Shown: positions 35,170 to 45,249, counted from the stretch's first letter. The stretch: 64,000 nt of DNA from G965199725 sp965199725 (GCA_965199725.1 OZ241321.1:868001-932000), one strand, 5' to 3'. Translations and numbers: made by a program. Notes: generated from the letters alone by a model not told the origin.

Positions 35170-36084
35170 TTAATAGCTAAAAATCCGCTCAGGGGTAACG
35201 ATGCCCTGTGCAGATATACTGCCTAGACCAATAAACACATCATCTGGAGAAAACAATTTGATATGCCCACAGCTAAAATGACAACCTGCGTCAACTTTCT
35301 TGCCCTGTCGCAATGCGGCCACATGTTGATTACTCAATTTAATGCTCGGCCAGGTTGGTAACGCCTCCGCCATTGGCAATAGCAATGAATCTAGCGCCGA
35401 AATGCCTTGTTCTGCAATATCAAGCAACTTTTTAATTGTCACTGCCTGCTGCTCATGATAACCGGCAACAGTCATCCGTCTCAGCGTAGCAACATGGCCG
35501 CCGCAACCAAGTGCATAGCTTATATCTTCAACTAGTGTGCGGATATAAGTGCCTTTACTACAACGCACTGCCAAGGTAAAACCATGATCAGTAATAGCAA
35601 GTAACTGAATATCGTAAATAGTAATCCAACGTTTTTTGCGGTTAACTTCTATGCCTTGACGAGCCAATTTATAAAGTGGCTGACCACGGTATTTCAAAGC
35701 TGAAAGCATCGGTGGTAGCTGCTGCTGGTGACCGACGAATGCTGGTAACAAATCTAACAACGTTTGCTGATCAAATTCGGGTATGTTGGCAGTTGATATT
35801 ACCTTGCCATCAGTATCACCACTATTTGTCACTACACCCAAATTACAACTCACATGGTAAGCCTTATCTGCATCTAACAAATAAGGTGACAACTTGGTCG
35901 CTGCGCCTAAGCAAATAGGCAGCAAACCAGTTGCTAACGGGTCCAGGCTACCTGTATGTCCAGCTTTTTTGGCATTAAACAAGCGTTTAACCTGCTGCAG
36001 AACATGATTGGAGCTTCGGCCTATAGGCTTATCAACGATTACTATGCCGCTGATATTTCTGCCTGTACTATTACGACGATCCAT
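35170..36084 (-). CDS. truB: tRNA pseudouridine(55) synthase TruB
   Basis: TruB makes pseudouridine 55 in the T-loop of tRNAs. The catalytic aspartate is D48 in AGHTGSLDPLATG. GIVIVDKPIGRSSNHVLQQVK opens the protein (about residues 13-33), and RCSKGTYIRTLVEDI lies near 178. The PUA-like C-terminus runs to residue 304, close to the E. coli length of 314. It lies between rbfA and rpsO in the usual nusA-infB operon order. Confidence 0.98.
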   Translation of the reverse strand: MDRRNSTGRNISGIVIVDKPIGRSSNHVLQQVKRLFNAKKAGHTGSLDPLATGLLPICLGAATKLSPYLLDADKAYHVSCNLGVVTNSGDTDGKVISTANIPEFDQQTLLDLLPAFVGHQQQLPPMLSALKYRGQPLYKLARQGIEVNRKKRWITIYDIQLLAITDHGFTLAVRCSKGTYIRTLVEDISYALGCGGHVATLRRMTVAGYHEQQAVTIKKLLDIAEQGISALDSLLLPMAEALPTWPSIKLSNQHVAALRQGKKVDAGCHFSCGHIKLFSPDDVFIGLGSISAQGIVTPERIFSY

Positions 36085-36138
36085 CTAATGCTATTAGTGA
36101 ATAACGGTTTTTGTGCTTGTTATGGCAACAGTTAACAG

Positions 36139-36519
36139 TTAACTTATTGATAAATCTTTGTTAGCCTTAGCAACTAACTTATCTATTTGAAACTGACGAT
36201 TTAGCATATCATCATAGCAAAAACGCAATTCAGGAATGCTACGTAATGCGATACGTCCTGCAAGATTACGTCTTAAAAAACGTGCAGCATGGTTTAATCC
36301 TTTAAGGCATTTATCAACAGCATGGTCATATCCTGAATCAACGTCGGTCAGTCGGGTTACAAATACCTTGGCATATTTCATATCAGATGTGACATCAACA
36401 CGAGAAATAGTGATCATACCTATACGCGGATCAGACAGTTGCCGCTGAATCATCTGAGCCAGCTCACGCATAATAAGCCGACCAACACGATCACTACGGT
36501 TGAACTCTGTCTCTTGCAT
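36139..36519 (-). CDS. rbfA: Ribosome-binding factor A
   Basis: RbfA is a KH-type assembly factor that matures the 16S 5' end and helps cold adaptation. The 126-residue product opens with RSDRVGRLIMRELAQMI, has DPRIGMITISRVDVTSDMKYAKVFV in the centre and LRSIPELRFCYDD near the end. It follows infB by nine bases. Confidence 0.97.
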   Translation of the reverse strand: MQETEFNRSDRVGRLIMRELAQMIQRQLSDPRIGMITISRVDVTSDMKYAKVFVTRLTDVDSGYDHAVDKCLKGLNHAARFLRRNLAGRIALRSIPELRFCYDDMLNRQFQIDKLVAKANKDLSIS

Positions 36520-36528
36520 CGCTAAGGC

Positions 36529-39147
36529 TCACGTCATCAGAACACGCTCAAACACTTCAATCTGGTCGCCTGGCTGTACGTCCTTATATCCTCTCACACC
36601 AATACCACACTCAACACCAGAAATGACTTCAGCAACATCATCCTTGAAGCGCCTTAATGATTCAAGCTCACCTTCATAAATAACTACACTATCGCGTAAA
36701 ACCCGAATCGGATTAGTACGCCTTACCACGCCTTCAATAACTAGACAACCAGCGATATCACCAAATTTTGGTGATCTGAATACATCATCAACACGTGCAA
36801 GGCCAATAATTTCATCTTTATAGACAGTATCTAGCATGCCAGTCATCGTCTGCTTGACAATAGCGAGCAAATCATAGATAACGCCACAATATTGCAAATT
36901 CAATGCCTGCTCAGCAATAATTTTACGAGCGGCATTATCAGCACGCACATTAAACCCAATTAAAATAGCGCCAGATGTTACCGCCAGTTGCGCATCCGTT
37001 TCATTGATACCACCAATGCCAGAGGCAACGACATTCAACTTGACCTCATCAGTTGATAACTTTAGCAAATTCTGGCTAACCGCTTCGGCAGAGCCATGAA
37101 CATCCGCCTTAACAATCACATTAAGCGTTTTGATATCGCCTTGTCCCATTCTGCTAAGGATTTCATCACGCTTGGCCGCTTGCTTTTTAGCTATCTCTGA
37201 AGTATGTGCTTTTGTTTTGCGGTAATTAGAGATATCACGTGCTTTACGTTCATCAGGCGCGACCTGCAATTCATCGCCCGATGATGGCGCGCTGGACAAA
37301 CCCAACACTTCCACTGGCGTAGAGGGACCAGCCTCATTCAATACACTACCAGTTTCATCAAACAGTGCACGCACCCGACCATATTCCTGCCCAACGACAA
37401 CAATATCGCTCTTTTTTAACGTACCTGTTTGTACCAGTACGGTGATCACCGTACCACGACCTCTGTCCAAGCGAGATTCAATAACAACCCCTTTTGCTGA
37501 TCCTGTCGTCGATGCCGCTAGCTCCATTATCTCAGCCTGCGCTGAAATTGCCGCCAGCAGATCATCTACGCCTTGCCCTGTTAATGCAGAGATAGAGACA
37601 AACTGCACATCACCGCCCCAATCTTCAGGGACGACATCATGATTACTTAAGGCTGTCTTAACCCGTTCTGGATTAGTTCCTTCTTTATCAATTTTATTAA
37701 TTGCAACAATCAGTGGAGACTGGGCCTCTTGTGCATGCTTAATTGCTTCTACGGTTTGTGGCATGACGCCATCATCAGCCGCAACAACAAGTACCACAAT
37801 ATCAGTCACTCTGGCGCCGCGTTGTCGCATTTGACTAAACGCCGCATGTCCAGGCGTATCTAAAAATACAACATCACCTTGGTCTGTTGAGACTTTGTAA
37901 GCCCCAATATGCTGAGTAATGCCGCCAGATTCACCAGATGTCACTTTGGTATTTCTGATGTAATCCAGTAAAGACGTTTTACCATGATCAACGTGACCCA
38001 TCACGGTCACCACAGGTGCACGTTTCTCTTTCTGTGTTGAGTCATCAGTTGCCAGCACCAATTCAATTTCATCTTCCTGAATTGGCTTGGCAATATGCCC
38101 CATCTCCTCAACAACAATAACAGCAGTATCTTGATCAAGCACCTGATTAATCGTGGCCAGCACACCCAGCCCCATCAGTTTTTTAATGACTTCTGGTGCT
38201 TTTACTGACATGCATTGCGCCAATTCCGACACACTAATATTATCAGGCACATTTACCTCATGAATAACAGGCGCTGTTGGCTGGGTAAAAGCGCCGTGCC
38301 CTGATGGTGTTTCTACTGGTTGGCGACGAAGAGCTTTTTTGCCTTTACGTCTTCTGGTCTTGTCTTCTGCAATATGTAACTCCACGCGCTCGCTGGTGCC
38401 TTTATTACGCTTATCGCGTTCAGGGCGATGTGGTTTACGTTTACCTGCTATCTCTGCAGGTGGCGGTATGGTAGCCGATGTATTTGATTGATTGGTTTTT
38501 TCATCAGTTTTATCAGTATCCTGTGCCTTTACTGATAAGGCATTTTCTTCCTGCGCTTTTTTATGTTGTTCAGCTTCTAATCGTGCCCGGTTTCTCTCGC
38601 GTCTTTTAGTGTCAGCTTCATCAAGTTTTTTGTGGATATCTGATTGATTCTGCCCAGATTGCGGTGTTTGCTGTTTTGTATCTGTTTCGTCATTCTGACT
38701 GTCTTCGGCGCGTGCACCTTCGTCTGTATCTGCCTTAATAACTAGGGCTTTATTTGTTCGTGTTGTAGCCTCAATGACGCTCGGATTTGTGTCATCCTCT
38801 GTCTGGTGCTTGCCAGCAGATAGCTGTTCAGTCTCATCAGGCTTATAGATGCGTTTTTTACTCTTACGGCGAGTAATAGTAACGGTTTTTGCACCTCTAC
38901 GCGCCACACCACCTAATATAATCTCATCAGTAGTCTTACGCTTTGTTAAGGTTTCAACACTAACATCACTTGTTGCTTGCTTGCCATGACGCTGACGTAG
39001 AAAACTTAATAAATCCATTTTTTGCTGTTCAGTAACCATATCGCCAGCCTCTGATACAACAATACCTGCTTGCTGCATCTGTTCAATTAGCTGATCAGCG
39101 GTAACATTAAGGGTACCAGCTAAATCTGTAACTCTGATATCACTCAT
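36529..39147 (-). CDS. infB: Translation initiation factor IF-2
   Basis: IF-2 is the GTPase that brings fMet-tRNA to the 30S subunit. The 872-residue product has an N-terminal IF2N region, a long charged low-complexity linker rich in Lys, Glu, Arg and Gln (about residues 70-290), a second IF2N-type segment, and the G domain with GHVDHGKTSLLDYIR, DTPGHAAF and NKIDK. Domains II to IV follow. It is nine bases after nusA and followed by rbfA, the conserved order. Confidence 0.99.
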   Translation of the reverse strand: MSDIRVTDLAGTLNVTADQLIEQMQQAGIVVSEAGDMVTEQQKMDLLSFLRQRHGKQATSDVSVETLTKRKTTDEIILGGVARRGAKTVTITRRKSKKRIYKPDETEQLSAGKHQTEDDTNPSVIEATTRTNKALVIKADTDEGARAEDSQNDETDTKQQTPQSGQNQSDIHKKLDEADTKRRERNRARLEAEQHKKAQEENALSVKAQDTDKTDEKTNQSNTSATIPPPAEIAGKRKPHRPERDKRNKGTSERVELHIAEDKTRRRKGKKALRRQPVETPSGHGAFTQPTAPVIHEVNVPDNISVSELAQCMSVKAPEVIKKLMGLGVLATINQVLDQDTAVIVVEEMGHIAKPIQEDEIELVLATDDSTQKEKRAPVVTVMGHVDHGKTSLLDYIRNTKVTSGESGGITQHIGAYKVSTDQGDVVFLDTPGHAAFSQMRQRGARVTDIVVLVVAADDGVMPQTVEAIKHAQEAQSPLIVAINKIDKEGTNPERVKTALSNHDVVPEDWGGDVQFVSISALTGQGVDDLLAAISAQAEIMELAASTTGSAKGVVIESRLDRGRGTVITVLVQTGTLKKSDIVVVGQEYGRVRALFDETGSVLNEAGPSTPVEVLGLSSAPSSGDELQVAPDERKARDISNYRKTKAHTSEIAKKQAAKRDEILSRMGQGDIKTLNVIVKADVHGSAEAVSQNLLKLSTDEVKLNVVASGIGGINETDAQLAVTSGAILIGFNVRADNAARKIIAEQALNLQYCGVIYDLLAIVKQTMTGMLDTVYKDEIIGLARVDDVFRSPKFGDIAGCLVIEGVVRRTNPIRVLRDSVVIYEGELESLRRFKDDVAEVISGVECGIGVRGYKDVQPGDQIEVFERVLMT

Positions 39148-39156
39148 CGGTAGCTG

Positions 39157-40659
39157 CTAGTCCTCAGTCCCTTTTTCATCAGTAAACCATGCCTCTCTTG
39201 CTGTCATAATAAGTGCGGCTGCTTGCTGTTCATTAACACCTCCAATATCCAGCAACTCATCAACTGATTGTTCGGCCAAATGATCTAATGTAACAATGCC
39301 GCTACCTGCCAAATCCGATGCCAATTCCTTAGTCATGCCTGCCATATCAAGCAAATCTTGTGCTGGTTCAGCCTGCTCCTCTTTAGCTAGTGCTTTTATC
39401 AGCAATACATCGCGGGCACGGGCACGCAACTCAGTGACAATATCAGCATCAAACTCTTCAATACCAAGCATTTCCTGCTCAGACACATAGGCAATCTCCT
39501 CTAAACTGGAGAAGCCTTCCTGAGCAAGTATCAAGGCAACATCGTCACCAACATCCAGCTCCTTCATAAAGAGTTCAATCAACTGGCTCATTTCTGCTTC
39601 AGATTTTTTATCGGCCTCTGATGCAGGAATTATATTAAGCTCCCAACCAGTTAACTGACTTGCCAAACGTACATTCTGTCCACCACGACCAATTACCTGC
39701 GATAATTGTTCATCCTCAACTGCAATATCCATACTGTGCCGATCTTCATCTACCATAATTGACGACGCTTCCGCTGGCGCCATTGCATTAATGACGAAAC
39801 GAGCTGGATCATCATCCCATAAAATAATATCAATGCGCTCGCCTGCTAATTCATTAGTAACAGCCTGGACACGCGATCCGCGCATACCAACACAGGCGCC
39901 AACTGGATCAATGCGTGCCTCTGCTGTCGCTACCACAATTTTAGCGCGTAATCCAGGATCGCGTGCTGCTCCCTTAATCTCGATCAGTCCATCATTAATT
40001 TCAGGCACCTCCAGTTTAAACAGCTCAACGAGCAATTCTGGCACAATGCGGCTAAGAATAAGTTGCGGCCCACGACCTTCTGTATGAATTTCTTTCAGAT
40101 ATCCGCGAACGCGATCACCTGCTCTGAAGACCTCACGAGGTATCATCTCCTCACGCGGAATAAAGGCTTCAGTAAACCCGCCTAGATCTAAGGTAACATT
40201 ACCTCGATCAACGCGCTTAACTATACCTAACAGCATTTGTCCCAGCTGATCCTTATATTGTTCAATAACCCTGGCACGCTCTGCTTCTCTTACTTTCTGC
40301 ACAATCACCTGCTTGGCAGTCTGGGCAGCAATACGACCAAACTCAACTGACCCCATTGGTTCGGTAATATAATCTCCGACTTGGGCATCACTACTCTTTT
40401 TCAAGGCATCGCTTAGTGTTATTTGTGTAGCTGGCGAATCAAACTCTTCACTATCATCCTCAACAATTAACCATTGACGAAAGGTTTCATAATCACCCGT
40501 TTGTCGATCAATCACAACACAAGCATCAAGCTCTTCGCTATGGCCTTTAAGTGTCGCCATCGCTAACGCAGACTCTATCGCAATGAATATATCCTCCTTA
40601 GCTACATTCTTTTCGTTAGATACCGCATCTACAACCAGTAAAATTTCTTTATTATTCAT
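39157..40659 (-). CDS. nusA: Transcription factor NusA
   Basis: NusA binds RNA polymerase and RNA and modulates pausing, termination and antitermination. The frame opens upstream at 40698, but the ATG at 40659 (MNNKEILLVVDAVSNEK) matches the family and is preceded by GGAGG, giving 500 residues (E. coli 495). An N-terminal domain, S1 domain (LGIVKRVDRGNVTLDLGG), KH domains (VGACVGMRGSRVQAV and VIGRGGQNVRLAS) and two C-terminal acidic helix-hairpin-helix repeats (about residues 370-500) are all present. Confidence 0.98.
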   Translation of the reverse strand: MNNKEILLVVDAVSNEKNVAKEDIFIAIESALAMATLKGHSEELDACVVIDRQTGDYETFRQWLIVEDDSEEFDSPATQITLSDALKKSSDAQVGDYITEPMGSVEFGRIAAQTAKQVIVQKVREAERARVIEQYKDQLGQMLLGIVKRVDRGNVTLDLGGFTEAFIPREEMIPREVFRAGDRVRGYLKEIHTEGRGPQLILSRIVPELLVELFKLEVPEINDGLIEIKGAARDPGLRAKIVVATAEARIDPVGACVGMRGSRVQAVTNELAGERIDIILWDDDPARFVINAMAPAEASSIMVDEDRHSMDIAVEDEQLSQVIGRGGQNVRLASQLTGWELNIIPASEADKKSEAEMSQLIELFMKELDVGDDVALILAQEGFSSLEEIAYVSEQEMLGIEEFDADIVTELRARARDVLLIKALAKEEQAEPAQDLLDMAGMTKELASDLAGSGIVTLDHLAEQSVDELLDIGGVNEQQAAALIMTAREAWFTDEKGTED

Positions 40660-40742
40660 AATGCCTCCACAGGACGCTATCATCCCGATCAACTGCAATG
40701 TTCGCCATTAGGATAATACAGCAAAACAAAACTACCCAAATA

Positions 40743-41189
40743 TCAAGCAACAAGTCGTGCTTTTGCCAGCTTTGTTAACGGCAATTCATGTAATTGACCA
40801 TCAACATTAACTAAAATATTATTTTCGCTCAGCCCTTTAAGGACACCCCTAAAGTGACGACGCCCCTTTATTGGCAGTCTCATTGACAATTTTACCTCAC
40901 TACCAGCAAATCGTTCAAAGTCACATGCTTTGAATAGCGGTCTGTCAAAGCCAGGTGATGATATTTCCAAACAATAATCACCACTGACGACCGATTCCAC
41001 CGTCAATACCCCACTGACCTGATGACTGACTCGTGCACAATCATCTGTTGATACGCCGTGCTTACAATCAATGTAAATACGTATTAGCGTACGTGGCAGG
41101 TTTTTCAGGTACTCAACGCCCACAAGTTCATAACCAAGCGATTCAATTGGCATTTTAACTACCTGTTCTATTTGGTCGCTGATGGTCAT
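40743..41189 (-). CDS. rimP: Ribosome maturation factor RimP
   Basis: RimP assists assembly of the 30S subunit. The 148-residue product starts MTISDQIEQVV, has SLGYELVGVEYLKN near the N-terminus and YCLEISSPGFDRPLFKACDFERF in the middle, and a C-terminal SH3-like domain. The open frame continues upstream through the tRNA gene to 41354, which is not plausible; the ATG at 41189 fits the family. It begins only nine bases after the T run of a strong terminator and is followed by nusA. Confidence 0.96.
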   Translation of the reverse strand: MTISDQIEQVVKMPIESLGYELVGVEYLKNLPRTLIRIYIDCKHGVSTDDCARVSHQVSGVLTVESVVSGDYCLEISSPGFDRPLFKACDFERFAGSEVKLSMRLPIKGRRHFRGVLKGLSENNILVNVDGQLHELPLTKLAKARLVA

Positions 41190-41197
41190 AATGTCAT

Positions 41198-41219
41198 AAA
41201 AAAAGGGGCAACCGCCCCC
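41198..41219 (-). terminator. Strong intrinsic terminator between tRNA-fMet and rimP
   Basis: On the minus strand GGGGC-GGTT-GCCCC forms a five-pair GC stem with a four-base loop, followed by seven T. It sits after the fMet tRNA and ends nine bases before the rimP ATG. It should stop much of the tRNA transcript and let only part read into rimP-nusA-infB, as terminators do in the E. coli metY operon. Confidence 0.85.
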
Positions 41220-41254
41220 ATAAACGCCATAAAAACGGACATGATAACACAAGG

Positions 41255-41331
<77 letters not shown>

Positions 41332-42046
41332 CCTGCGCACCGCACATTCAGCATTAAGGAGGGTAATTATACGGAGTAATACAGACGCATGCAATAGTTT
41401 GTCCAGATAAATCATTGCTTTAGACTTAGCAAAAGCTTTGACTCTAAAAAGGTTTAATAGTGCTTATATGATGGTTACAGTGCGTTTTTGTAGCGACTTA
41501 GCTACTTCTAAATAGTTATGCGCTACAGGATTGTTAATGTTTTTGTATTTAATATAGGGGCTTGCTATAGATAAACAGTCTCTAGCGCATTTTTTAGTTG
41601 CTTTTGTCGTGATTTAAAATCACTATGATTACACTACACCACTCACATTTTCAGGTATAGTGTTAAATTTACGTACATGTATTTTGGTTTAACGTCGCTT
41701 ACCTTAGATTTCAGAAATACTCTATTCCGTCTGTATAATTTTGCTTCTCTACAAATGCTTTGTTAATGCTGATACATCGCGCATTATATCTTTTCTAGCT
41801 ATCTCAAATATACTAGAAAATGATCTATCAACTGTTCTTTTTATACCGGCTTATTCTACTTTTTCTAAACTCCATAGCTTCAAATATTAGACCAATTCCT
41901 GTTGGGCTTTTCCTAAGAGATTTGACGAAGTCTTTGATTATTTATTCTTGAAATTTTTGTTTAAATTCATTGATATTTCTAATCTATTTAACAGCATAGT
42001 CACATAGAGAATTGATGACAATATGTTTCTCCATATCAGTAAGCCT
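41332..42046. other. AT-rich spacer between tRNA-fMet and tRNA-Leu
   Basis: About 0.7 kb with no intact gene. The part nearest tRNA-fMet should hold its promoter. The part nearest tRNA-Leu reads as a decayed ORF on the minus strand, listed separately. The remaining 41400-41740 is AT-rich with stops in all frames. Confidence 0.55.
41749..42034 (-). pseudogene. Decayed ORF of unknown function beside tRNA-Leu
   Basis: From the ATG at 42034 the minus strand reads MEKHIVINSLCDYAVK, TAG, IRNINEFKQKFQE, TAA, then IIKDFVKSLRKSPTGIG and LIFEAMEFRKSRISRYKKNS, and after a frame change VDRSFSSIFEIARKDIM and RDVSALTKHL to a stop at 41749. Composition is protein-like (mixed charged and hydrophobic), with fewer stops than random AT-rich DNA would give. 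I do not recognise the family. It starts 13 bases after the 3' end of tRNA-Leu, a common integration spot, so a decayed mobile-element gene is possible. Confidence 0.4.
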
Positions 42047-42133
42047 TGGTGCCCAGGGCCGGACTCGAACCGGCACGACCGCAAAGCCGAGGGATTTTAA
42101 GTCCCTTGTGTCTACCAATTTCACCACCCGGGC
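42047..42133 (-). tRNA. tRNA-Leu (UAA)
   Basis: An 87-base type II tRNA with a long variable arm (CTCGGCTTTGCGGTCG region), acceptor GCCCGGG pairing with CCTGGGC, GGTTCGAGTCC T-arm, anticodon TAA in loop CTTAAAA and encoded CCA. It decodes UUA and, by wobble, UUG. Confidence 0.97.
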
Positions 42134-42339
42134 AACAAACTTCCGCTATCATACACTATTGAGTGCCGCCATTTAAAGTTTGTATGGCAACACATGCTTT
42201 CCGCAGTTTGCTGTTATTGCTGGTTAAATCAATCAAACCGGGGTAGGGTGCTTTGAAAAATCCTGAGGTCGTCTAAATGAATGTGCCTTACACACATCAT
42301 CTTAAGCAAGCAACGGTCAATTTAGTTATCATAATAGGC

Positions 42340-43635
42340 ATGAAAATTTTAGTTATTGGTAGCGGTGGTCGTGAACATGCATTGGCATGGAAATTAAAGC
42401 AATCGCCGTTATGCTCGCATCTTTATATCGCACCGGGCAATCCTGGCACACTGAAAGAACCCGCTATAACCAACATTGCGATTGCAACCGATGACATCAC
42501 TGGTCTGGTTAGCTTTGCTCAAGATAATTCGGTTGATTTGACCATTGTTGGCCCAGAATTGCCGTTAGTCAATGGCATAGTTGACGAATTTAATAAAGCA
42601 GACTTGCGCTCTTTTGGTCCGACAAAAAATGCTGCCAGACTGGAAGCATCAAAGTATTTCAGTAAAGATTTTTTAACACGTCATGCTATTCCAACAGCCG
42701 CCTATGAAGTGTTTACAGAAAAGTCAAGCGCCATTGCCTATATTAAGCAGCAGGGCACGCCCATCGTTGTTAAAGCTGATGGTTTGGCAGCAGGCAAAGG
42801 TGTTGTTGTTGCCCAGACACAAAGCCAAGCAGTTGATGCTGTTAAAAACATGCTGTCAGGTCAGGCTTTTGGTGAGGCAGGTCAGCGTGTGGTTATTGAA
42901 GAATATATGACTGGAGAAGAAGTCAGTTTTATTGTGATGGTTAATGGCAAGCACATAATACCGCTGGCAACGTCGCAAGATCACAAGGCACGGGATAATG
43001 GCGATTTGGGTCCAAACACTGGCGGCATGGGTGCTTATTCGCCTGCACCAGTTGTCACATCCAACATATATGCTCGTATTATGAGCCAAATAATTGAGCC
43101 TACCGTGACAGGCATGGCTAAAGATGGCAACCCCTATACCGGCTTTTTATATGCAGGCTTAATGATTGACAGTAGCAGCAATCCGAGGGTGGTGGAATAT
43201 AATTGCCGCCTAGGTGATCCGGAAACACAGCCAATTATGATGCGCTTACAATCAGATTTGCTTGAGCTATGCCTAGCTATATTAGAAGGTAAAGCTGATA
43301 CAGCATCAGCGCGCTGGGATTCACGTGCCGCCGTTGGTGTAGTATTAGCCTCAAAAGGCTATCCCCATGCTTACCAGACAGGTCAGGTCATCAGCGGCCT
43401 AGAAAATATTGATACTGAATATGCGAAAGTTTTCCATGCAGGCACGGACAAAAAAGATGGCAACTTAGTCACCGCTGGTGGCCGTGTTTTATGTGCTACC
43501 GCACTGGGCGAAACGGTTGCCAAAGCACAAAAGAGCGCTTATAAAATGGTGAACAGAATTAACTGGAAAGACAGGTATTATCGTGATGATATTGGTTACC
43601 GCGCAATTGCCAGAGAACAACAAACACAAGGCTGA
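42340..43635 (+). CDS. purD: Phosphoribosylamine-glycine ligase PurD
   Basis: PurD (GARS) is the ATP-grasp enzyme making GAR in purine synthesis. Signatures are MKILVIGSGGREHALAWK at the start, PIVVKADGLAAGKGVVVA (about residue 142), GPNTGGMGAYSPAP and VVEYNCRLGDPETQP. The 431-residue form from the ATG at 42340 aligns with the family. The frame also opens 63 bases earlier at an ATG (42277) with a good GAGG eight bases before it, which would add a 21-residue hydrophobic-tailed extension (MNVPYTHHLKQ...), so the true start is uncertain. purH is not adjacent. Confidence 0.95.
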   Translation: MKILVIGSGGREHALAWKLKQSPLCSHLYIAPGNPGTLKEPAITNIAIATDDITGLVSFAQDNSVDLTIVGPELPLVNGIVDEFNKADLRSFGPTKNAARLEASKYFSKDFLTRHAIPTAAYEVFTEKSSAIAYIKQQGTPIVVKADGLAAGKGVVVAQTQSQAVDAVKNMLSGQAFGEAGQRVVIEEYMTGEEVSFIVMVNGKHIIPLATSQDHKARDNGDLGPNTGGMGAYSPAPVVTSNIYARIMSQIIEPTVTGMAKDGNPYTGFLYAGLMIDSSSNPRVVEYNCRLGDPETQPIMMRLQSDLLELCLAILEGKADTASARWDSRAAVGVVLASKGYPHAYQTGQVISGLENIDTEYAKVFHAGTDKKDGNLVTAGGRVLCATALGETVAKAQKSAYKMVNRINWKDRYYRDDIGYRAIAREQQTQG

Positions 43636-43732
43636 TAACACATAAGTATGAGACTAATTTAGGCGTTAGCGGTCAGTTGGGCTTAGTTGCAAACTAGCAT
43701 TTTCTACGCTTACAATTTAACGATTAACAAAA

Positions 43733-44281
43733 ATGTCAAACTGGAAAATAAGACGAGCTGTAGCCACGCTTAAAGGTGGTGGCATTATTGCCTACCCGAC
43801 AGAATCAGTATATGGGCTAGGTTGTAACCCCTGGAATGAACAGGCAGTAGCGCGTATTTTAACTATAAAACAGCGTTCATGGAAAAAAGGCTTTATCCTG
43901 ATTGCCGCCAATTTTAATCAGCTGCAGGACTTTATCCAGCCAGTGCCTGAGATGATTATGCAAAAACTTAACGCATCATGGCCGGGCGCAACAACATGGT
44001 TATTAGTTGCAGACACTGATACCCCTCCTTACCTGTCTGGTATACACGACACTATCGCTGTTCGGGTCACCGCCCATCGTCAGACACACGATTTATGCCA
44101 ACATTTTGGTGGCGCTATCATATCAACCAGCGCCAATATAACTGGTATGCGCCCAGCCAAAGCAGCTCACCATGTTCGTTTAAGATTGTCTGATATTGAT
44201 TATCTGCTATCGGGGCATTGCTCAGGTGCTGATTTACCATCAACAATCAAAAATGCCCACACAGGAAAAATTATTCGATGA
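43733..44281 (+). CDS. tsaC: TsaC (YrdC), threonylcarbamoyl-AMP synthase
   Basis: Makes threonylcarbamoyl-AMP, the first step of t6A modification at tRNA position 37. The 182-residue product is the short single-domain form, with GGGIIAYPTESVYGLGCNP (about residues 15-33), IKQRSWKKGFILIAAN, SWPGATTWLL and ISTSANITGMRPA. Its last bases overlap the hemF start (ATGA). tsaD, acting later in the same pathway, is also in this window. Confidence 0.95.
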   Translation: MSNWKIRRAVATLKGGGIIAYPTESVYGLGCNPWNEQAVARILTIKQRSWKKGFILIAANFNQLQDFIQPVPEMIMQKLNASWPGATTWLLVADTDTPPYLSGIHDTIAVRVTAHRQTHDLCQHFGGAIISTSANITGMRPAKAAHHVRLRLSDIDYLLSGHCSGADLPSTIKNAHTGKIIR

Positions 44282-45201
44282 ATCAGCCTGATATTAATGC
44301 TGTTCGCACTTATTTTTTAGCCTTACAAGATCATATCTGCTCTGCTCTAGAAGCTGTTGATGGTCACAGCAGATTTATTGAAGATAACTGGCAGCACCAA
44401 CACAATAAAGGCAGTGGTCGCGCTCGTTTATTAACAGATGGTGCTATATTTGAGCGCGGCGGGGTTAATTTTTCAGACGTTGCTGGCAACCAGCTACCCA
44501 GCGCAGCAACTGCCATGGGTCATCGCGATCTTGCCGGGCGAAAATTTGTAGCATTAGGCGTATCCCTAGTTACCCATCCCCATAATCCTTATGTGCCTAC
44601 ATCACATGCTAATGTTCGTTTTTTTATGGTGAAAAAAAAAGGTGAACAGCCAATATGGTGGTTTGGTGGTGGCTATGATTTAACCCCATATTACGGTGAT
44701 AAGCAGGATGTTATCCATTGGCATAGAACTGCTCAGAGTGCCTGCGCACCTTTTGGCGATAACATTTACTCACGCTATAAAAAATGGTGTGATGAATATT
44801 TTTTCTTACCTCATCGCAATGAGCCTCGGGGCGTTGGTGGTTTGTTTTTTGATGACTTAAATGCAGGTGGTTTTGACCGTTGCTTTAGCTTGGTACGACA
44901 TATTGGTGATAGCTATGCTGATGCTTATATTCCCATTGTCAGGCGTCAGAAAAATAAAGCCTATGGCAAGCGTGAGCGTAACTTTCAGCTATATCGCCGT
45001 GGGCGTTATGTTGAATTTAATTTGGTTTACGACCGTGGCACGCTTTTCGGCTTACAATCGGGCGGTCGCACAGAGTCAATCTTAATGTCACTGCCACCAC
45101 TTGTTAAATGGCATTATAACTGGCAACCAGAAGCTGGGAGCCCCGAAGAGGCTCTCTATAAAGTCTTTCTTAAACCTCAGGATTGGCTGGGCATTATATA
45201 A
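44278..45201 (+). CDS. hemF: Oxygen-dependent coproporphyrinogen III oxidase
   Basis: HemF decarboxylates coproporphyrinogen III to protoporphyrinogen IX using oxygen, in heme synthesis. The 307-residue product (E. coli 299) has FERGGVNFSDVAG, VTHPHNPYVPTSHANVRFF, WWFGGGYDLTPYY and GVGGLFFDDLN plus YVEFNLVYDRGTLFGLQSGG near the C-terminus. It overlaps tsaC by four bases and converges on prfA. Confidence 0.98.
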   Translation: MNQPDINAVRTYFLALQDHICSALEAVDGHSRFIEDNWQHQHNKGSGRARLLTDGAIFERGGVNFSDVAGNQLPSAATAMGHRDLAGRKFVALGVSLVTHPHNPYVPTSHANVRFFMVKKKGEQPIWWFGGGYDLTPYYGDKQDVIHWHRTAQSACAPFGDNIYSRYKKWCDEYFFLPHRNEPRGVGGLFFDDLNAGGFDRCFSLVRHIGDSYADAYIPIVRRQKNKAYGKRERNFQLYRRGRYVEFNLVYDRGTLFGLQSGGRTESILMSLPPLVKWHYNWQPEAGSPEEALYKVFLKPQDWLGII

Positions 45202-45249
45202 ACCTGCAGATGATGTTACAGAGATCAGGGCAGTAACCATGCGCGCTGA

